Positions 37,608 through 45,982 of a DNA stretch of 64,000 nt are shown in pieces (the first letter of the stretch is position 1; each line of letters opens with the position of its first letter). The stretch spans positions 1 to 64,000 of the forward strand of contig CAJLTE010000001.1 of NCBI GenBank assembly GCA_905209435.1, given 5' to 3'. This DNA comes from an uncultured Blautia sp. (GTDB lineage Bacteria; Bacillota_A; Clostridia; Lachnospirales; Lachnospiraceae). The position numbers and the translations under genes were made by a program. The notes beneath the pieces are model-generated. The model was not told the origin of the DNA. It was given only the letters and a program-made list of their open reading frames with translations, and ran no database searches.

Positions 37608-39071
37608 ATGAAAAGAGAGTCGTTTGGCTCACGACTTGGGTTCATCCTGGTATCAGCAGGATGTGCCATCGGTATTGGAAACGTATGGAAGTTCCCGTAT
37701 ATCTGCGGGGCATATGGAGGCGCAGCCTTCATTCTGATCTATTTATGTTTCCTGGTAATTCTTGGTATTCCGGTTCTGGTATCTGAGTTTACAGTGGGAC
37801 GCGGAAGCCACACAAGCGTTGCGAAATGCTTCGATAAACTGGCGCCTGCAGGAACTTGCTGGAAGCCGCTGAAATCCATTGGTATCATTGGATGTTACAT
37901 GTTAATGATGTTCTATACAACAGTAGGCGGATGGATGCTTTACTATTGTGTAAAGAGTTTACGCGGAGATTTCGTTGGAGCAACTCCGGAAGCAGTAACA
38001 CAGTCCTTTTCAGATATGCTTGGAAATGCACCGACGATGATGCTGTGGATGGTAATCATCTGTATCATTGGGTTTGCAGTCTGCTTCATGGGTCTGCAGA
38101 ATGGAATTGAAAAAATTTCCAAGGTAATGATGAGCGCGCTGTTGATCATTATGGTTGTTCTGGCAGTTCATTCAGTAATGATGGACGGTGCAGGCGAGGG
38201 AATCCGTTTCTATCTGGTTCCTGATTTCCAGAAGATTAAGGACGCAGGAATTGGTAATGTTGTATTTGCGGCATTAAGTCAGTCATTCTTTACATTGTCC
38301 ATTGGTATCGGTGCAATGCTGATCTTTGGAAGTTATCTGGACAAATCCAGAAGTCTGACAGGTGAGGCTGTAAGCATAACCGTACTTGATACATTTGTAG
38401 CCTTGACAGCTGGATTTATCATTATTCCGGCTTGTTTCTCCTACGGAATCCAGCCAGATGCGGGTCCAAGCCTTATATTTATTACTCTGCCAAATATTTT
38501 TGCAAAGATGAGCGGCGGAGCTTTGTGGGGAAGCCTGTTCTTCCTGTTTCTGACTTTTGCAGCAATTTCTACGATTATTGCTGTATTTGAAAACCTTATT
38601 GTATTTAACATGGAATTGTTTAAATGGAGTCGTAAAAAGAGTGTTATCGTTTGTGCAGTTCTGGTAGTGGTTTTAAGTATTCCGTGTGTACTTGGATTTA
38701 ATGTGCTTTCAGGATTTCAGCCGTTTGGAGATGGAAGTAATATTATGGATCTGGAGGATTTTATTGTTTCCAATAACCTTCTTCCTCTTGGAAGCCTTGG
38801 ATACCTTCTGTTCTGTACCAGAAAGAATGGATGGGGATGGGACAATTTTATTGCAGAAGCAAACGCCGGCTCTGGCATGAAGTTCCCAAAATCTCTGAAA
38901 GGCTATGTATCCTATGGAATTCCGGCCATTATTATCATTATTTACCTGAAAGGATATTATGATAAATTTGCCGGTCTTGGAACAGGAGCACTGGTTGGAT
39001 GGATGATCGTAGCACTTGTACTGCTGGGATTTGTATTCTATTGTGCAATTGCCAAGAAAAAAACAAAATAA
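37608..39071 (+). CDS. Sodium:neurotransmitter-symporter family (NSS/SNF) transporter
   Basis: Sodium-coupled amino-acid or amine carrier with the LeuT fold, cytoplasmic membrane. The 487-residue protein has about 11-12 membrane segments and opens with GSRLGFILVSAGCAIGIGNVWKFPY, containing the family signature for the Na+ and substrate site (GCAIGIGNVWKFPYI). Bacterial members transport tryptophan, tyrosine or related amino acids; which one cannot be told here. AAAGGGGG precedes the ATG. Monocistronic. The 290-bp gap before it shows no clear riboswitch. Confidence 0.93.
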   Translation: MKRESFGSRLGFILVSAGCAIGIGNVWKFPYICGAYGGAAFILIYLCFLVILGIPVLVSEFTVGRGSHTSVAKCFDKLAPAGTCWKPLKSIGIIGCYMLMMFYTTVGGWMLYYCVKSLRGDFVGATPEAVTQSFSDMLGNAPTMMLWMVIICIIGFAVCFMGLQNGIEKISKVMMSALLIIMVVLAVHSVMMDGAGEGIRFYLVPDFQKIKDAGIGNVVFAALSQSFFTLSIGIGAMLIFGSYLDKSRSLTGEAVSITVLDTFVALTAGFIIIPACFSYGIQPDAGPSLIFITLPNIFAKMSGGALWGSLFFLFLTFAAISTIIAVFENLIVFNMELFKWSRKKSVIVCAVLVVVLSIPCVLGFNVLSGFQPFGDGSNIMDLEDFIVSNNLLPLGSLGYLLFCTRKNGWGWDNFIAEANAGSGMKFPKSLKGYVSYGIPAIIIIIYLKGYYDKFAGLGTGALVGWMIVALVLLGFVFYCAIAKKKTK

Positions 39072-39076
39072 ATAAG

Positions 39077-39141
39077 AAAAGATGCAGTTATGCGTTGAGA
39101 TTGCTCGGAATAAGAATCTAAACGCTTCTGCATCTTTTTTT
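39077..39141. terminator. Bidirectional terminator between convergent genes
   Basis: AAAAGATGCAG (39077-39087) pairs with CTGCATCTTTT (39128-39138), followed by TTT on the plus strand; on the minus strand the poly-A side gives a T run too. It lies between the NSS transporter and the AraC-type gene. Confidence 0.75.
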
Positions 39142-40009
39142 ATTCAAAAGGATAAGAGCATTCGCTTTGATGTTTGGTTTCTTCGCTGGGGGCAGCTTTA
39201 AATTGTTTACGGTAAGCTCTGGAAAAAGTGCTGTACTCTGTGAAGCCGCTTTCTTTTGCCGCTTTTGTCACAGGCATTCCTTCGGAAATCAGTGTCCGTG
39301 CCATGAGAAGTCTTTTGTTTACAATATAGTTGTGAAGAGTATATCCGGTTTCTTCTTTGAATTTTCTCATCAGGTGGTATTTGCTTACATAATATCTGGT
39401 GGCGAGAGTTTCTACTGACAGGTCTTCTTTGAGATTATGATTAATATACTGAAGAATATTGGCAATTTGTGAGTCGAAGGTGTAGGATTTTTTGTCAAAG
39501 ATATATTGTTTTTCCAGAAAAATACGGTTCAGATAAACCATAAACTGGAGAAAAAGTGACTGTATGAGAAGATCTTTTCCATAACCGTCGGATTGGGCAG
39601 AGGATTCCAGTTCAGACAGAATATCTTTCATTTTTTCCTGAAGGATTGGATTCAGACGAACCAGATTATAGCTGCGATCGTTTGCCTTCTGAAAGCATTT
39701 CAGAAGCTCCTGCCAGGGAATATCATTTTGAATCCAGAGGATGAAACGTTCATAGGGTACGGAAGGATCAATTTCAGGGCGATGGATTGCGTGACGGTTC
39801 ACTAGAAGAATATCCCAGGGGTTCAGCTGATAAGTTTTTCCTTCTATATGATAGGCAGCCTTGCCGGAAATAAAAATTACGACTTTATGGAAATCATGGT
39901 AGTGATAAGTAAACTCTTTCTGGGTCTGGTCTTTAATGTGAAAAAGACGAAATTCTTCATTTAGATATCCGGTTTTTTCTGTCTGATAGAATTGTTCTGA
40001 AAATAACAT
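39140..40009 (-). CDS. AraC-family transcriptional regulator
   Basis: A 289-residue regulator: N-terminal cupin-like sensor (FTYHYHDFHKVVIFISGKAA, YQLNPWDILLVNRHAIHRPE; about 20-110) and a C-terminal double HTH (LSVETLATRYYVSKYHLMRK, TLISEGMPVTKAAKESGFTE, FSRAYRKQF; about 195-275). The inducer is unknown; a sugar or amine is typical. The ATG at 40009 follows CGGAGGAT on the minus strand. A start at 40129 is also in frame, but that extension is encoded by an intergenic repeat also found elsewhere (40064-40115), so it was rejected. The 3' end meets the terminator shared with the NSS gene. Confidence 0.88.
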   Translation of the reverse strand: MLFSEQFYQTEKTGYLNEEFRLFHIKDQTQKEFTYHYHDFHKVVIFISGKAAYHIEGKTYQLNPWDILLVNRHAIHRPEIDPSVPYERFILWIQNDIPWQELLKCFQKANDRSYNLVRLNPILQEKMKDILSELESSAQSDGYGKDLLIQSLFLQFMVYLNRIFLEKQYIFDKKSYTFDSQIANILQYINHNLKEDLSVETLATRYYVSKYHLMRKFKEETGYTLHNYIVNKRLLMARTLISEGMPVTKAAKESGFTEYSTFSRAYRKQFKAAPSEETKHQSECSYPFE

Positions 40010-40063
40010 GTTATCCTCCGATCGATTGAAGTCAGCTGGTATCTTCTGACATGGCACATCGCA

Positions 40064-40115
40064 TTTTAACCAAGTCAAGTAAGTCCCCTGCTTCAATTGC
40101 GAATATCCGTTTGAC
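40064..40115 (+). repeat. Dispersed repeat family, copy A (uninterrupted)
   Basis: Starts TTTTAACCAAGTCAAGTAAG, then TCCCCTGCTTCAATTGCGA and ATATCCGTTTGAC. The same two blocks occur at 40271-40310 and 40417-40435, and on the minus strand at 55927-55979. It lies upstream of the AraC-type gene. Confidence 0.8.
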
Positions 40116-40270
40116 TCTGCATCCTGCATGATGGGTATAATTATTTACGAAACAAAGTACCAGATTATCATAACATTTTCTGTGAAAATATGCTATAAGT
40201 ACAAAAGCATTTTTTGCAATATTATCCGCATTTTAATCTATATACATGGTAAAAATAATAGAATATAATA

Positions 40271-40435
40271 AATTTAACCAAATCAAGTAAGTCCCCTGCT
40301 TTAATTGCGAAAAGTAATAAGCAGTGGGTGGAGACTTGCTTGTATCAGGAAGAGTGCAAGCTCTTTCTGATAAACTGCGGAGCAGTTATTTGGTGTAGAG
40401 CCACGTAGCGAAGCGGATTGCGAATATCCGCTTGA
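40271..40435 (+). repeat. Dispersed repeat, copy B, interrupted by a 106-bp insert
   Basis: First half AATTTAACCAAATCAAGTAAG then CCCCTGCTTTAATTGCGA (to 40310); second half ATTGCGAATATCCGCTTGAC (from 40417). Between them is a 106-bp segment (40311-40416) flanked by ATTGCGA on both sides (40304-40310 and 40417-40423), as a target-site duplication would be. The segment has hairpins at 40343-40372 and 40373-40387 and the one around 40411-40433. The rest of the 40010-40550 gap is AT-rich; no other gene was seen. Confidence 0.72.
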
Positions 40436-40550
40436 CATGAATCAGGCAAGTAGTGAAGCGGATGTTTTATCTGCCGGACATAAATGAGAATAAAATAATT
40501 GGTGATAGAAATAAATGCAGAAAATATAGAGAAATAGGAGAGATGCAACT

Positions 40551-41399
40551 ATGGCAAATACAATTATCATGAGCAAATATCAGGGACTTGGAAATGATTA
40601 TCTGATTCTGGATCCGAAGAAAAACAGAGTGCAGCTTCAGGGAAAGAAAATTGCTCTCCTTTGTCAGAGAGGATTCGGGCTGGGTGCAGATGGCGTGCTC
40701 TATGGACCTGTAGAAATTGAAGGGAAACTTGGCGTGCGTATTTTTAATGCAGACGGAAGTGAATCTGCCATCAGTGGAAATGGTGTGCGTATTTTTGCCA
40801 AATATCTGATGGATAATGGATATATTACAGAAAAGAAATTTGATATCGAAACTATGGCTGGTACCATTCATGTGGAATGTCTGAACAGCCGTGCAACAGA
40901 ATTTAAGGTAAATATGGGAAAACCGTCTTTTATTTCCAGTGATATTCCTGTTTCAGGTGAAGTTCGTGAAGTAATAAAAGAAGCATTTGTATTTCACGGA
41001 AAAGAATACAAAGCTACCTGCCTGACAGTGGGAAATCCACATTGTATTATTTTTACGGATAATGTAAGTGCAGAAGCAGTAAAGAATCTGGGACCTTATG
41101 TGGAAAACGCGGACGAATTCCCGGAAAGGATGAACCTGCAGATCTGCAGACAGATTGATAAAGGAAATCTGGATATTGAGATATGGGAAAGAGGATCCGG
41201 GTATACAAAAGCTTCGGGAACCGGAAGCTGTGCAGCAGCTGCAGCAGCATATAAACTTGGACTGGTGGAATCCCGTATCAATGTAAATCAGCCGGGAGGA
41301 ATGATTCAGATTGATATTGAAGAAGACGGAACTATTTATATGACAGGGACTGTTGGATATATTGCAGACATGAGTGTTGCGGAGAGTTTCTTTTCATAA
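40551..41399 (+). CDS. dapF: DapF-like diaminopimelate epimerase with both catalytic cysteines replaced by serine
   Basis: Family role: LL-DAP to meso-DAP for peptidoglycan and lysine. The 282-residue protein has the DapF architecture: QGLGNDYLILD at the start, GLGADGVL, NADGSESAISGNGVRIFAKY, TVGNPHCIIF, and IWERGSGYTKASGTGSCAAA. In known DapF the two catalytic residues are the cysteines of MCGNG and ACGTG. Here they are Ser75 (ISGNG, codon AGT) and Ser222 (ASGTG, codon TCG). Everything around them is preserved, so this is not decay. GGAGAG lies before the ATG. Either it works as a serine variant, has another substrate, or another enzyme makes meso-DAP. Terminator follows. Confidence 0.85.
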   Translation: MANTIIMSKYQGLGNDYLILDPKKNRVQLQGKKIALLCQRGFGLGADGVLYGPVEIEGKLGVRIFNADGSESAISGNGVRIFAKYLMDNGYITEKKFDIETMAGTIHVECLNSRATEFKVNMGKPSFISSDIPVSGEVREVIKEAFVFHGKEYKATCLTVGNPHCIIFTDNVSAEAVKNLGPYVENADEFPERMNLQICRQIDKGNLDIEIWERGSGYTKASGTGSCAAAAAAYKLGLVESRINVNQPGGMIQIDIEEDGTIYMTGTVGYIADMSVAESFFS

Positions 41400-41407
41400 A
41401 AATTTAT

Positions 41408-41458
41408 AATTACCCGCAGTGGAAGCGAGATAATATTTCCGCTGCGGGTAATTCTTTG
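41408..41458 (+). terminator. dapF terminator
   Basis: Stem AATTACCCGCAGTGGAA / TTCCGCTGCGGGTAATT (41408-41424 with 41437-41453, one G-T pair); T run weak (CTTTG). Confidence 0.7.
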
Positions 41459-41626
41459 TTTGTATTTTGAGTGAAGATATGCTATTATTTTAAGCGAGTC
41501 AGATTATGCAGCAGATACTGGAAACTTGTACCGGATATTTGCTTGACCGGAGAATTCAGCCGGATATCAATAAAACAGATCCGGCAGGAAATATTTATAA
41601 TTAAAAATAAGAAAGTGGGTGAAGCT

Positions 41627-42737
41627 GTGGTTGAATTAGACCAGTTCAAGAGCATTCTTGCGACTTATACAGAACCATTAGTGGAAGTGAGGGATTCACT
41701 TTGACCTCGCTAACAAAGAGCAGAAGGTCGAAGAATTAGAGCGCGAAATGGAAGCGCCTGATTTCTGGGATGACGCAGAAGTTTCCCAGAAAAAAATGAA
41801 AGAATTAAAAGATATGAAAGATGATATGGAGACATATCAGAATCTGATCACACAGATGGAAGATATGGAAACCATGATCGAAATGGGATATGAGGAGAAC
41901 GATCCTGCACTTATTCCTGAGATTCAGGAAATGCTGGATGAGTTCCAGAGAGATTTCGACAATATCCGTATCAAGACACTTCTTTCAGGAGAATATGACA
42001 GTGAGAACGCTATCATCAAGCTGAATGCAGGAGCCGGTGGAACAGAAGCCTGCGACTGGTGCGGAATGCTTTACCGTATGTACAGCCGCTGGGTAGATAA
42101 GAAAGGATTCAGTCTGGAAGTACTGGACTATCTGGACGGCGATGAAGCTGGTATTAAATCTGTTACTTTCCAGGTAAACGGAACAAATGCTTACGGTTAT
42201 CTGAAATCAGAGAAGGGAGTTCACCGTCTGGTTCGTATCTCTCCTTTCAATGCGGCAGGTAAACGTCAGACTTCTTTTGTATCCTGTGATGTTATGCCGG
42301 ATATTAAGAAAGATCTGGATGTAGAGATCAATGATGATGATATTCGTATTGACACTTATCGAAGCAGTGGTGCCGGTGGTCAGCATATCAACAAGACATC
42401 ATCTGCTATCCGTATTACACATTTTCCAACAGGAATTGTAGTACAGTGCCAGAATGAACGTTCTCAGCATATGAATAAAGATAAGGCCATGCAGATGCTG
42501 AAAGCAAAACTGTATCTTCTCAAACAGCAGGAAGCAGAAGAAAAGCTTTCCGGTATCCGTGGTGAAGTAACAGATATCGGATGGGGTAATCAGATCCGTT
42601 CTTATGTAATGCAGCCATATACTATGGTCAAGGATCATCGTACAAGCGAGGAGACCGGAAATGTGGATGCTGTGCTTGACGGCGGAATAGATATCTTTAT
42701 TAATGCATATCTGAAATGGATCGCATTGAAGAAATAA
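41627..42737 (+). CDS. prfB: Peptide chain release factor 2 with programmed +1 frameshift
   Basis: Recognises UGA and UAA and releases the nascent chain. Read in two frames: 41627-41701 (25 residues ending VEVRDSL), then after CTT TGA C a +1 shift to GAC at 41703, giving DLANKEQKVEELE and on to 42737; total about 369 residues, normal for RF2. The in-frame TGA at 41702-41704, the SD-like AGGGA a few bases before and the CTT slippery codon match the classical autoregulatory frameshift. SPF (RISPFNAAG) reads UGA; GGQ is in GAGGQHINK. The start is GTG at 41627, with only a weak RBS. A terminator follows. Confidence 0.95.
41690..41705 (+). promoter_or_regulatory. Programmed frameshift signal of prfB
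   Basis: AGGGATTCACTTTGAC: an internal SD-like AGGGA, slippery CTT, the early UGA and a following C. When RF2 is scarce, termination at UGA is slow and ribosomes shift +1, so RF2 controls its own synthesis. Confidence 0.92.
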
Positions 42738-42744
42738 AAAATAT

Positions 42745-42776
42745 AAAAGGCTGTCTGAATTTGCGACAGCCTTTTT
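42745..42776 (+). terminator. prfB terminator
   Basis: Stem AAAAGGCTGTC / GACAGCCTTTT (42745-42755 with 42765-42775) with further T. Confidence 0.88.
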
Positions 42777-42802
42777 CGCGTTATAAAATAATAACATATT
42801 TC

Positions 42803-42831
42803 TTGCGTATTTTTATTTGTTGTGATAATAT
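42803..42831 (+). promoter_or_regulatory. Promoter of the ACT-protein/hom operon
   Basis: TTGCGT (42803-42808), 17-bp spacer, TAATAT (42826-42831), about 50 bp before the ACT gene. Confidence 0.55.
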
Positions 42832-42881
42832 ATCCATTGTATGAAAACAAATGTCTTTAAGAAACGGACAGGTAAATAAAT

Positions 42882-43337
42882 ATGCAGAAATCAGTATCAG
42901 AAAAAAAGAAATATTTTGTAGTAAGGGAAAGAGCGGTCCCGGAGGTGTTGCTTAAAGTCGTGGAAGCCAAGAAGCTTCTGGACTCCGGAAAGGTAGATAC
43001 CGTGCAGGATGCAGCAGAACGGACAGGAATCAGCAGAAGCTCTTTCTACAAATATAAAGATGATATTTTTCCATTTCATGAAGAAACCAGGGGGAAGACT
43101 ATCACTTTTATCATCCAGATGGATGACGAACCGGGGCTTTTGTCGGTTGTCCTGCAGACGATTGCACGGTTTCATGGAAACATTCTTACCATTCACCAGA
43201 GTATTCCGATTAATGGAGTTGCAACTCTTACCCTGAGTGTAGATATCCTTCCGGGAGAGGGAGACGCAGAGGCAATGGTGGAGACGATTGAGCAGAGTGA
43301 AGGAATTCACTATCTGAAAATTTTAGGCAGGGAGTAA
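42882..43337 (+). CDS. ACT-domain protein (PheB/UPF0735 family)
   Basis: A 151-residue protein with an N-terminal HTH-like helical part (VLLKVVEAKKLLDSGK, DAAERTGISRSSFYKYKDDI; residues about 20-65) and a C-terminal ACT domain (KTITFIIQMDDEPGLLSVVLQTIARF, NGVATLTLSVDILP; about 70-150). ACT domains bind amino acids, so it likely senses one and may affect transcription or enzyme activity. It sits 6 bp upstream of hom, a position seen often in Clostridia and Bacilli. The name PheB comes from linkage to prephenate dehydratase in Bacillus and is not evidence of function here. Confidence 0.88.
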   Translation: MQKSVSEKKKYFVVRERAVPEVLLKVVEAKKLLDSGKVDTVQDAAERTGISRSSFYKYKDDIFPFHEETRGKTITFIIQMDDEPGLLSVVLQTIARFHGNILTIHQSIPINGVATLTLSVDILPGEGDAEAMVETIEQSEGIHYLKILGRE

Positions 43338-43343
43338 AAGAAA

Positions 43344-44558
43344 ATGATCAATGTAGCAATTTTAGGATACGGCACAGTAGGAAGCGGTGTATTTGAAGTA
43401 TTAAACACAAATAAAGAGAGTATTGCAAGACGTGCCGGAGAGGAACTCAATATTAAATATGTTCTGGATCTTCGTGATTTTCCGGGACAGCCGGTAGAGA
43501 AAGTTCTGGTTCATGATTACGAACAGGTTGTCAATGATCCGGAAGTGGATATTGTTGTAGAAGTGATGGGCGGTGTGGAGCCGGCTTTTACATTCGTAAA
43601 GAAAGCCCTTCTGGCAGGAAAGAATGTATGCACTTCCAATAAGGCTTTAGTTGCTAAACATGGCCGTGAACTGATGGATATAGCAAAGGAAAAGAGCATT
43701 AACTTCTTATTTGAAGCAAGCTGTGGGGGCGGAATCCCAATCATTCGTGTGATCAATTCATCCCTTACAGGAGATGAAATTGATGAAGTAACAGGTATCC
43801 TGAACGGAACAACCAACTATATGCTCTATAAGATGAGCACGGAAGGCTGCGAGTTTGATACAGTATTGAAAGAGGCACAGCAGAAAGGATATGCAGAAGC
43901 AGATCCGACTGCAGATGTAGAAGGTTATGATGCATGCCGTAAGATTGCCATCCTTTCTTCTCTTGCTTATGAGAGATATTTTGATTTTGAGGATATTTAT
44001 ACAGAGGGAATTACAAAGATCACACCGGAAGATATGGAATATGCTGCGAAACTTGGCAGAACTATTAAGCTTCTGGGAACCAGCCGCAGACTGGAAGATG
44101 GAACATGCTATGCAATGGTTGCACCGTTCCTGATTAGACAGGACAGCCCTCTTTACAGCGTTAATGATGTATTTAATGCAGTATTTGTCCATGGAAATAT
44201 GCTGGGAGATGCTATGTTCTATGGAAGCGGTGCGGGTAAACTGCCTACTGCAAGTGCTGTAGTCGGTGATATCGTAGATGCTGCCAAACATCTCCATACA
44301 AATATTGCAACAAACTGGAACAGCACTCCTGCAGTACTGAAACCGCTGGATGACGTGTCTGGAAGATTTTTTGTGCGAATCAAGAAAGATGCAGCAGAAG
44401 AAGCGAAGAAGGTATTTGGTGAGATCGGACTGATCAGCCTGGATCAGCTTCCTGAAGAATGCGCATTTATTACTGCTGAAATGACACAGGGTGAATTCAA
44501 TGAAAGACTGGCTCAGATTGAAAGCCAGGTACTTGCAAAAATCCGCGTAAAAGATTGA
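43344..44558 (+). CDS. hom: Homoserine dehydrogenase
   Basis: Reduces aspartate semialdehyde to homoserine, leading to threonine and methionine. The 404 residues have the NAD(P)-binding GYGTVGSGVFEVL, VEVMGGVEPA, TSNKALVAKHG, the catalytic ASCGGGIPIIRVI and GILNGTTNYMLYKM, and GYAEADPTADVEGYDACRK, then a C-terminal ACT domain for feedback regulation by threonine. GCAGGGAG lies before the ATG. It follows the ACT protein by 6 bp, and the aspartokinase gene by 105 bp, so the branch point enzymes lie together. Confidence 0.96.
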   Translation: MINVAILGYGTVGSGVFEVLNTNKESIARRAGEELNIKYVLDLRDFPGQPVEKVLVHDYEQVVNDPEVDIVVEVMGGVEPAFTFVKKALLAGKNVCTSNKALVAKHGRELMDIAKEKSINFLFEASCGGGIPIIRVINSSLTGDEIDEVTGILNGTTNYMLYKMSTEGCEFDTVLKEAQQKGYAEADPTADVEGYDACRKIAILSSLAYERYFDFEDIYTEGITKITPEDMEYAAKLGRTIKLLGTSRRLEDGTCYAMVAPFLIRQDSPLYSVNDVFNAVFVHGNMLGDAMFYGSGAGKLPTASAVVGDIVDAAKHLHTNIATNWNSTPAVLKPLDDVSGRFFVRIKKDAAEEAKKVFGEIGLISLDQLPEECAFITAEMTQGEFNERLAQIESQVLAKIRVKD

Positions 44559-44663
44559 TAAATTGACGGATTTCGTGTATCATATACGTTACTGGATAAC
44601 AGGAAAGGGAAGGCGTTAAGTCTTTTCTTTCCTGTAAACTTATTATGGAGGAAGCAAAGAACA

Positions 44664-45872
44664 ATGTTAATTGTCAAGAAATTTGGCGGTACATCGGTTG
44701 CGAACAAAGAGCGTATCTTCAATGTTGCAAAGCGCTGTATCGAGGAATACAAAAAGGGAAATGACGTGGTGGTTGTTCTGTCTGCAATGGGTAAATACAC
44801 AGACGAACTGATCACTATGGCAAAGGATATCAACGAGAAACCTCCGAAAAGAGAGATGGATATGCTCTTTACGATCGGTGAGCAGATGTCTGTTGCACTG
44901 ATGGCTATGGCTCTGGATGAGCTTGGAGTACCGGCAGTATCCCTGAATGCTTTTCAGGTTTCCATGCATACCACAAGCACTCATGGAAGTGCGCGTTTAA
45001 AGAGAATTGATACTGAGCGTATCAAGAGAGAACTGGAGAATAAGAAGATTGTAGTTGTTACCGGATTCCAGGGAGTTGATAAATATGATGATTATACAAC
45101 TCTGGGAAGAGGCGGCTCCGATACAACAGCAGTAGCTCTGGCAGCAGCACTTCATGCAGATGCATGTGAGATCTACACAGACGTAGACGGCGTTTACACA
45201 GCAGACCCGCGAAAAGTTCCGAAGGCAAGAAAGCTGAAAGAGATCACTTATGATGAGATGCTGGATCTGGCAACTCTGGGAGCAGGTGTACTTCACAATC
45301 GTTCTGTAGAGATGGCTAAGAAATATGGTGTGCCGCTTGTGGTACGTTCAAGTTTGAATAACAGTGAAGGAACCGTGGTAAAGGAGGAAGTTACAGTGGA
45401 GAGAATGTTGATCAGCGGTGTTGCTCTGGATACAGATGCAGTGAGAATCGCGGTAATCGGATTAAAAGATGAGCCAGGTGTGGCTTTTAAATTATTTGAT
45501 ACACTTGCAAGGAAGAATATTAATGTAGACGTAATTCTGCAGTCTATCGGACGTGCCGGAAAGAAGGACATTTCCTTTACAGTAGACGGAAATGATCTGG
45601 ATGATGCAGTTGCAACTCTGGAAGCAAACCAGGCAAGACTTGGATATGCAGAGCTTCATTCCGAGAGAAACATTGCGAAGCTTTCCATTGTAGGTGCGGG
45701 AATGATGAGTAATCCTGGAGTAGCTGCAAAGATGTTTGAAAGTCTTTATAATGAAGGAGTAAATATCAACATGATCTCTACATCTGAGATTCGTGTGACA
45801 GTTCTGATCAGTGAGAAAGACGGTGTACGTGCAATGAATGCGGTACACGATGCGTTTAATCTGGCAGACTAA
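44664..45872 (+). CDS. lysC: Aspartate kinase
   Basis: Phosphorylates aspartate, the entry step of the aspartate family. The 402-residue protein starts LIVKKFGGTSVANKERI, has the aspartate and ATP motifs TTLGRGGSDTTAVALA and EIYTDVDGVYTADPR, and two C-terminal ACT domains (VGLKDEPG-type GLKDEPGVAFKLFDTLARK, LSIVGAGMMSNPGVAAKMF). This is the monofunctional LysC type, not fused to homoserine dehydrogenase. GGAGGAAG is the RBS. The 105-bp gap after hom contains a hairpin ACAGGAAAG/CTTTCCTGT (44599-44607, 44627-44635) without T run. No lysine riboswitch was seen. Confidence 0.95.
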   Translation: MLIVKKFGGTSVANKERIFNVAKRCIEEYKKGNDVVVVLSAMGKYTDELITMAKDINEKPPKREMDMLFTIGEQMSVALMAMALDELGVPAVSLNAFQVSMHTTSTHGSARLKRIDTERIKRELENKKIVVVTGFQGVDKYDDYTTLGRGGSDTTAVALAAALHADACEIYTDVDGVYTADPRKVPKARKLKEITYDEMLDLATLGAGVLHNRSVEMAKKYGVPLVVRSSLNNSEGTVVKEEVTVERMLISGVALDTDAVRIAVIGLKDEPGVAFKLFDTLARKNINVDVILQSIGRAGKKDISFTVDGNDLDDAVATLEANQARLGYAELHSERNIAKLSIVGAGMMSNPGVAAKMFESLYNEGVNINMISTSEIRVTVLISEKDGVRAMNAVHDAFNLAD

Positions 45873-45896
45873 AGAAAAGAGAAGTAATGAAACCGG

Positions 45897-45932
45897 GGTG
45901 CGCGTTATGATTGAAGAAGCATAACGTGCACC
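45897..45932 (+). terminator. Hairpin after lysC, weak terminator
   Basis: GGTGCGCGTTATG pairs with CATAACGTGCACC (45897-45909 with 45920-45932, one mismatch), but only TTG follows; it may pause or stabilise the mRNA rather than end it. Confidence 0.5.
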
Positions 45933-45982
45933 TTGTAGTAAGTATGTATAAGCGTACTGAAATTGAATTGTAGGAGAATTTC

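Noticed and set aside
40010..40129. N-terminal extension of the AraC protein from an ATG at 40129
   Set aside because: The extra 40 residues are encoded by a dispersed repeat, while CGGAGGAT precedes the ATG at 40009.
44599..44635. Lysine riboswitch or attenuator before lysC
   Set aside because: Only a short hairpin (ACAGGAAAG/CTTTCCTGT) was found; the 105-bp gap is too short for the L-box and lacks its conserved segments.
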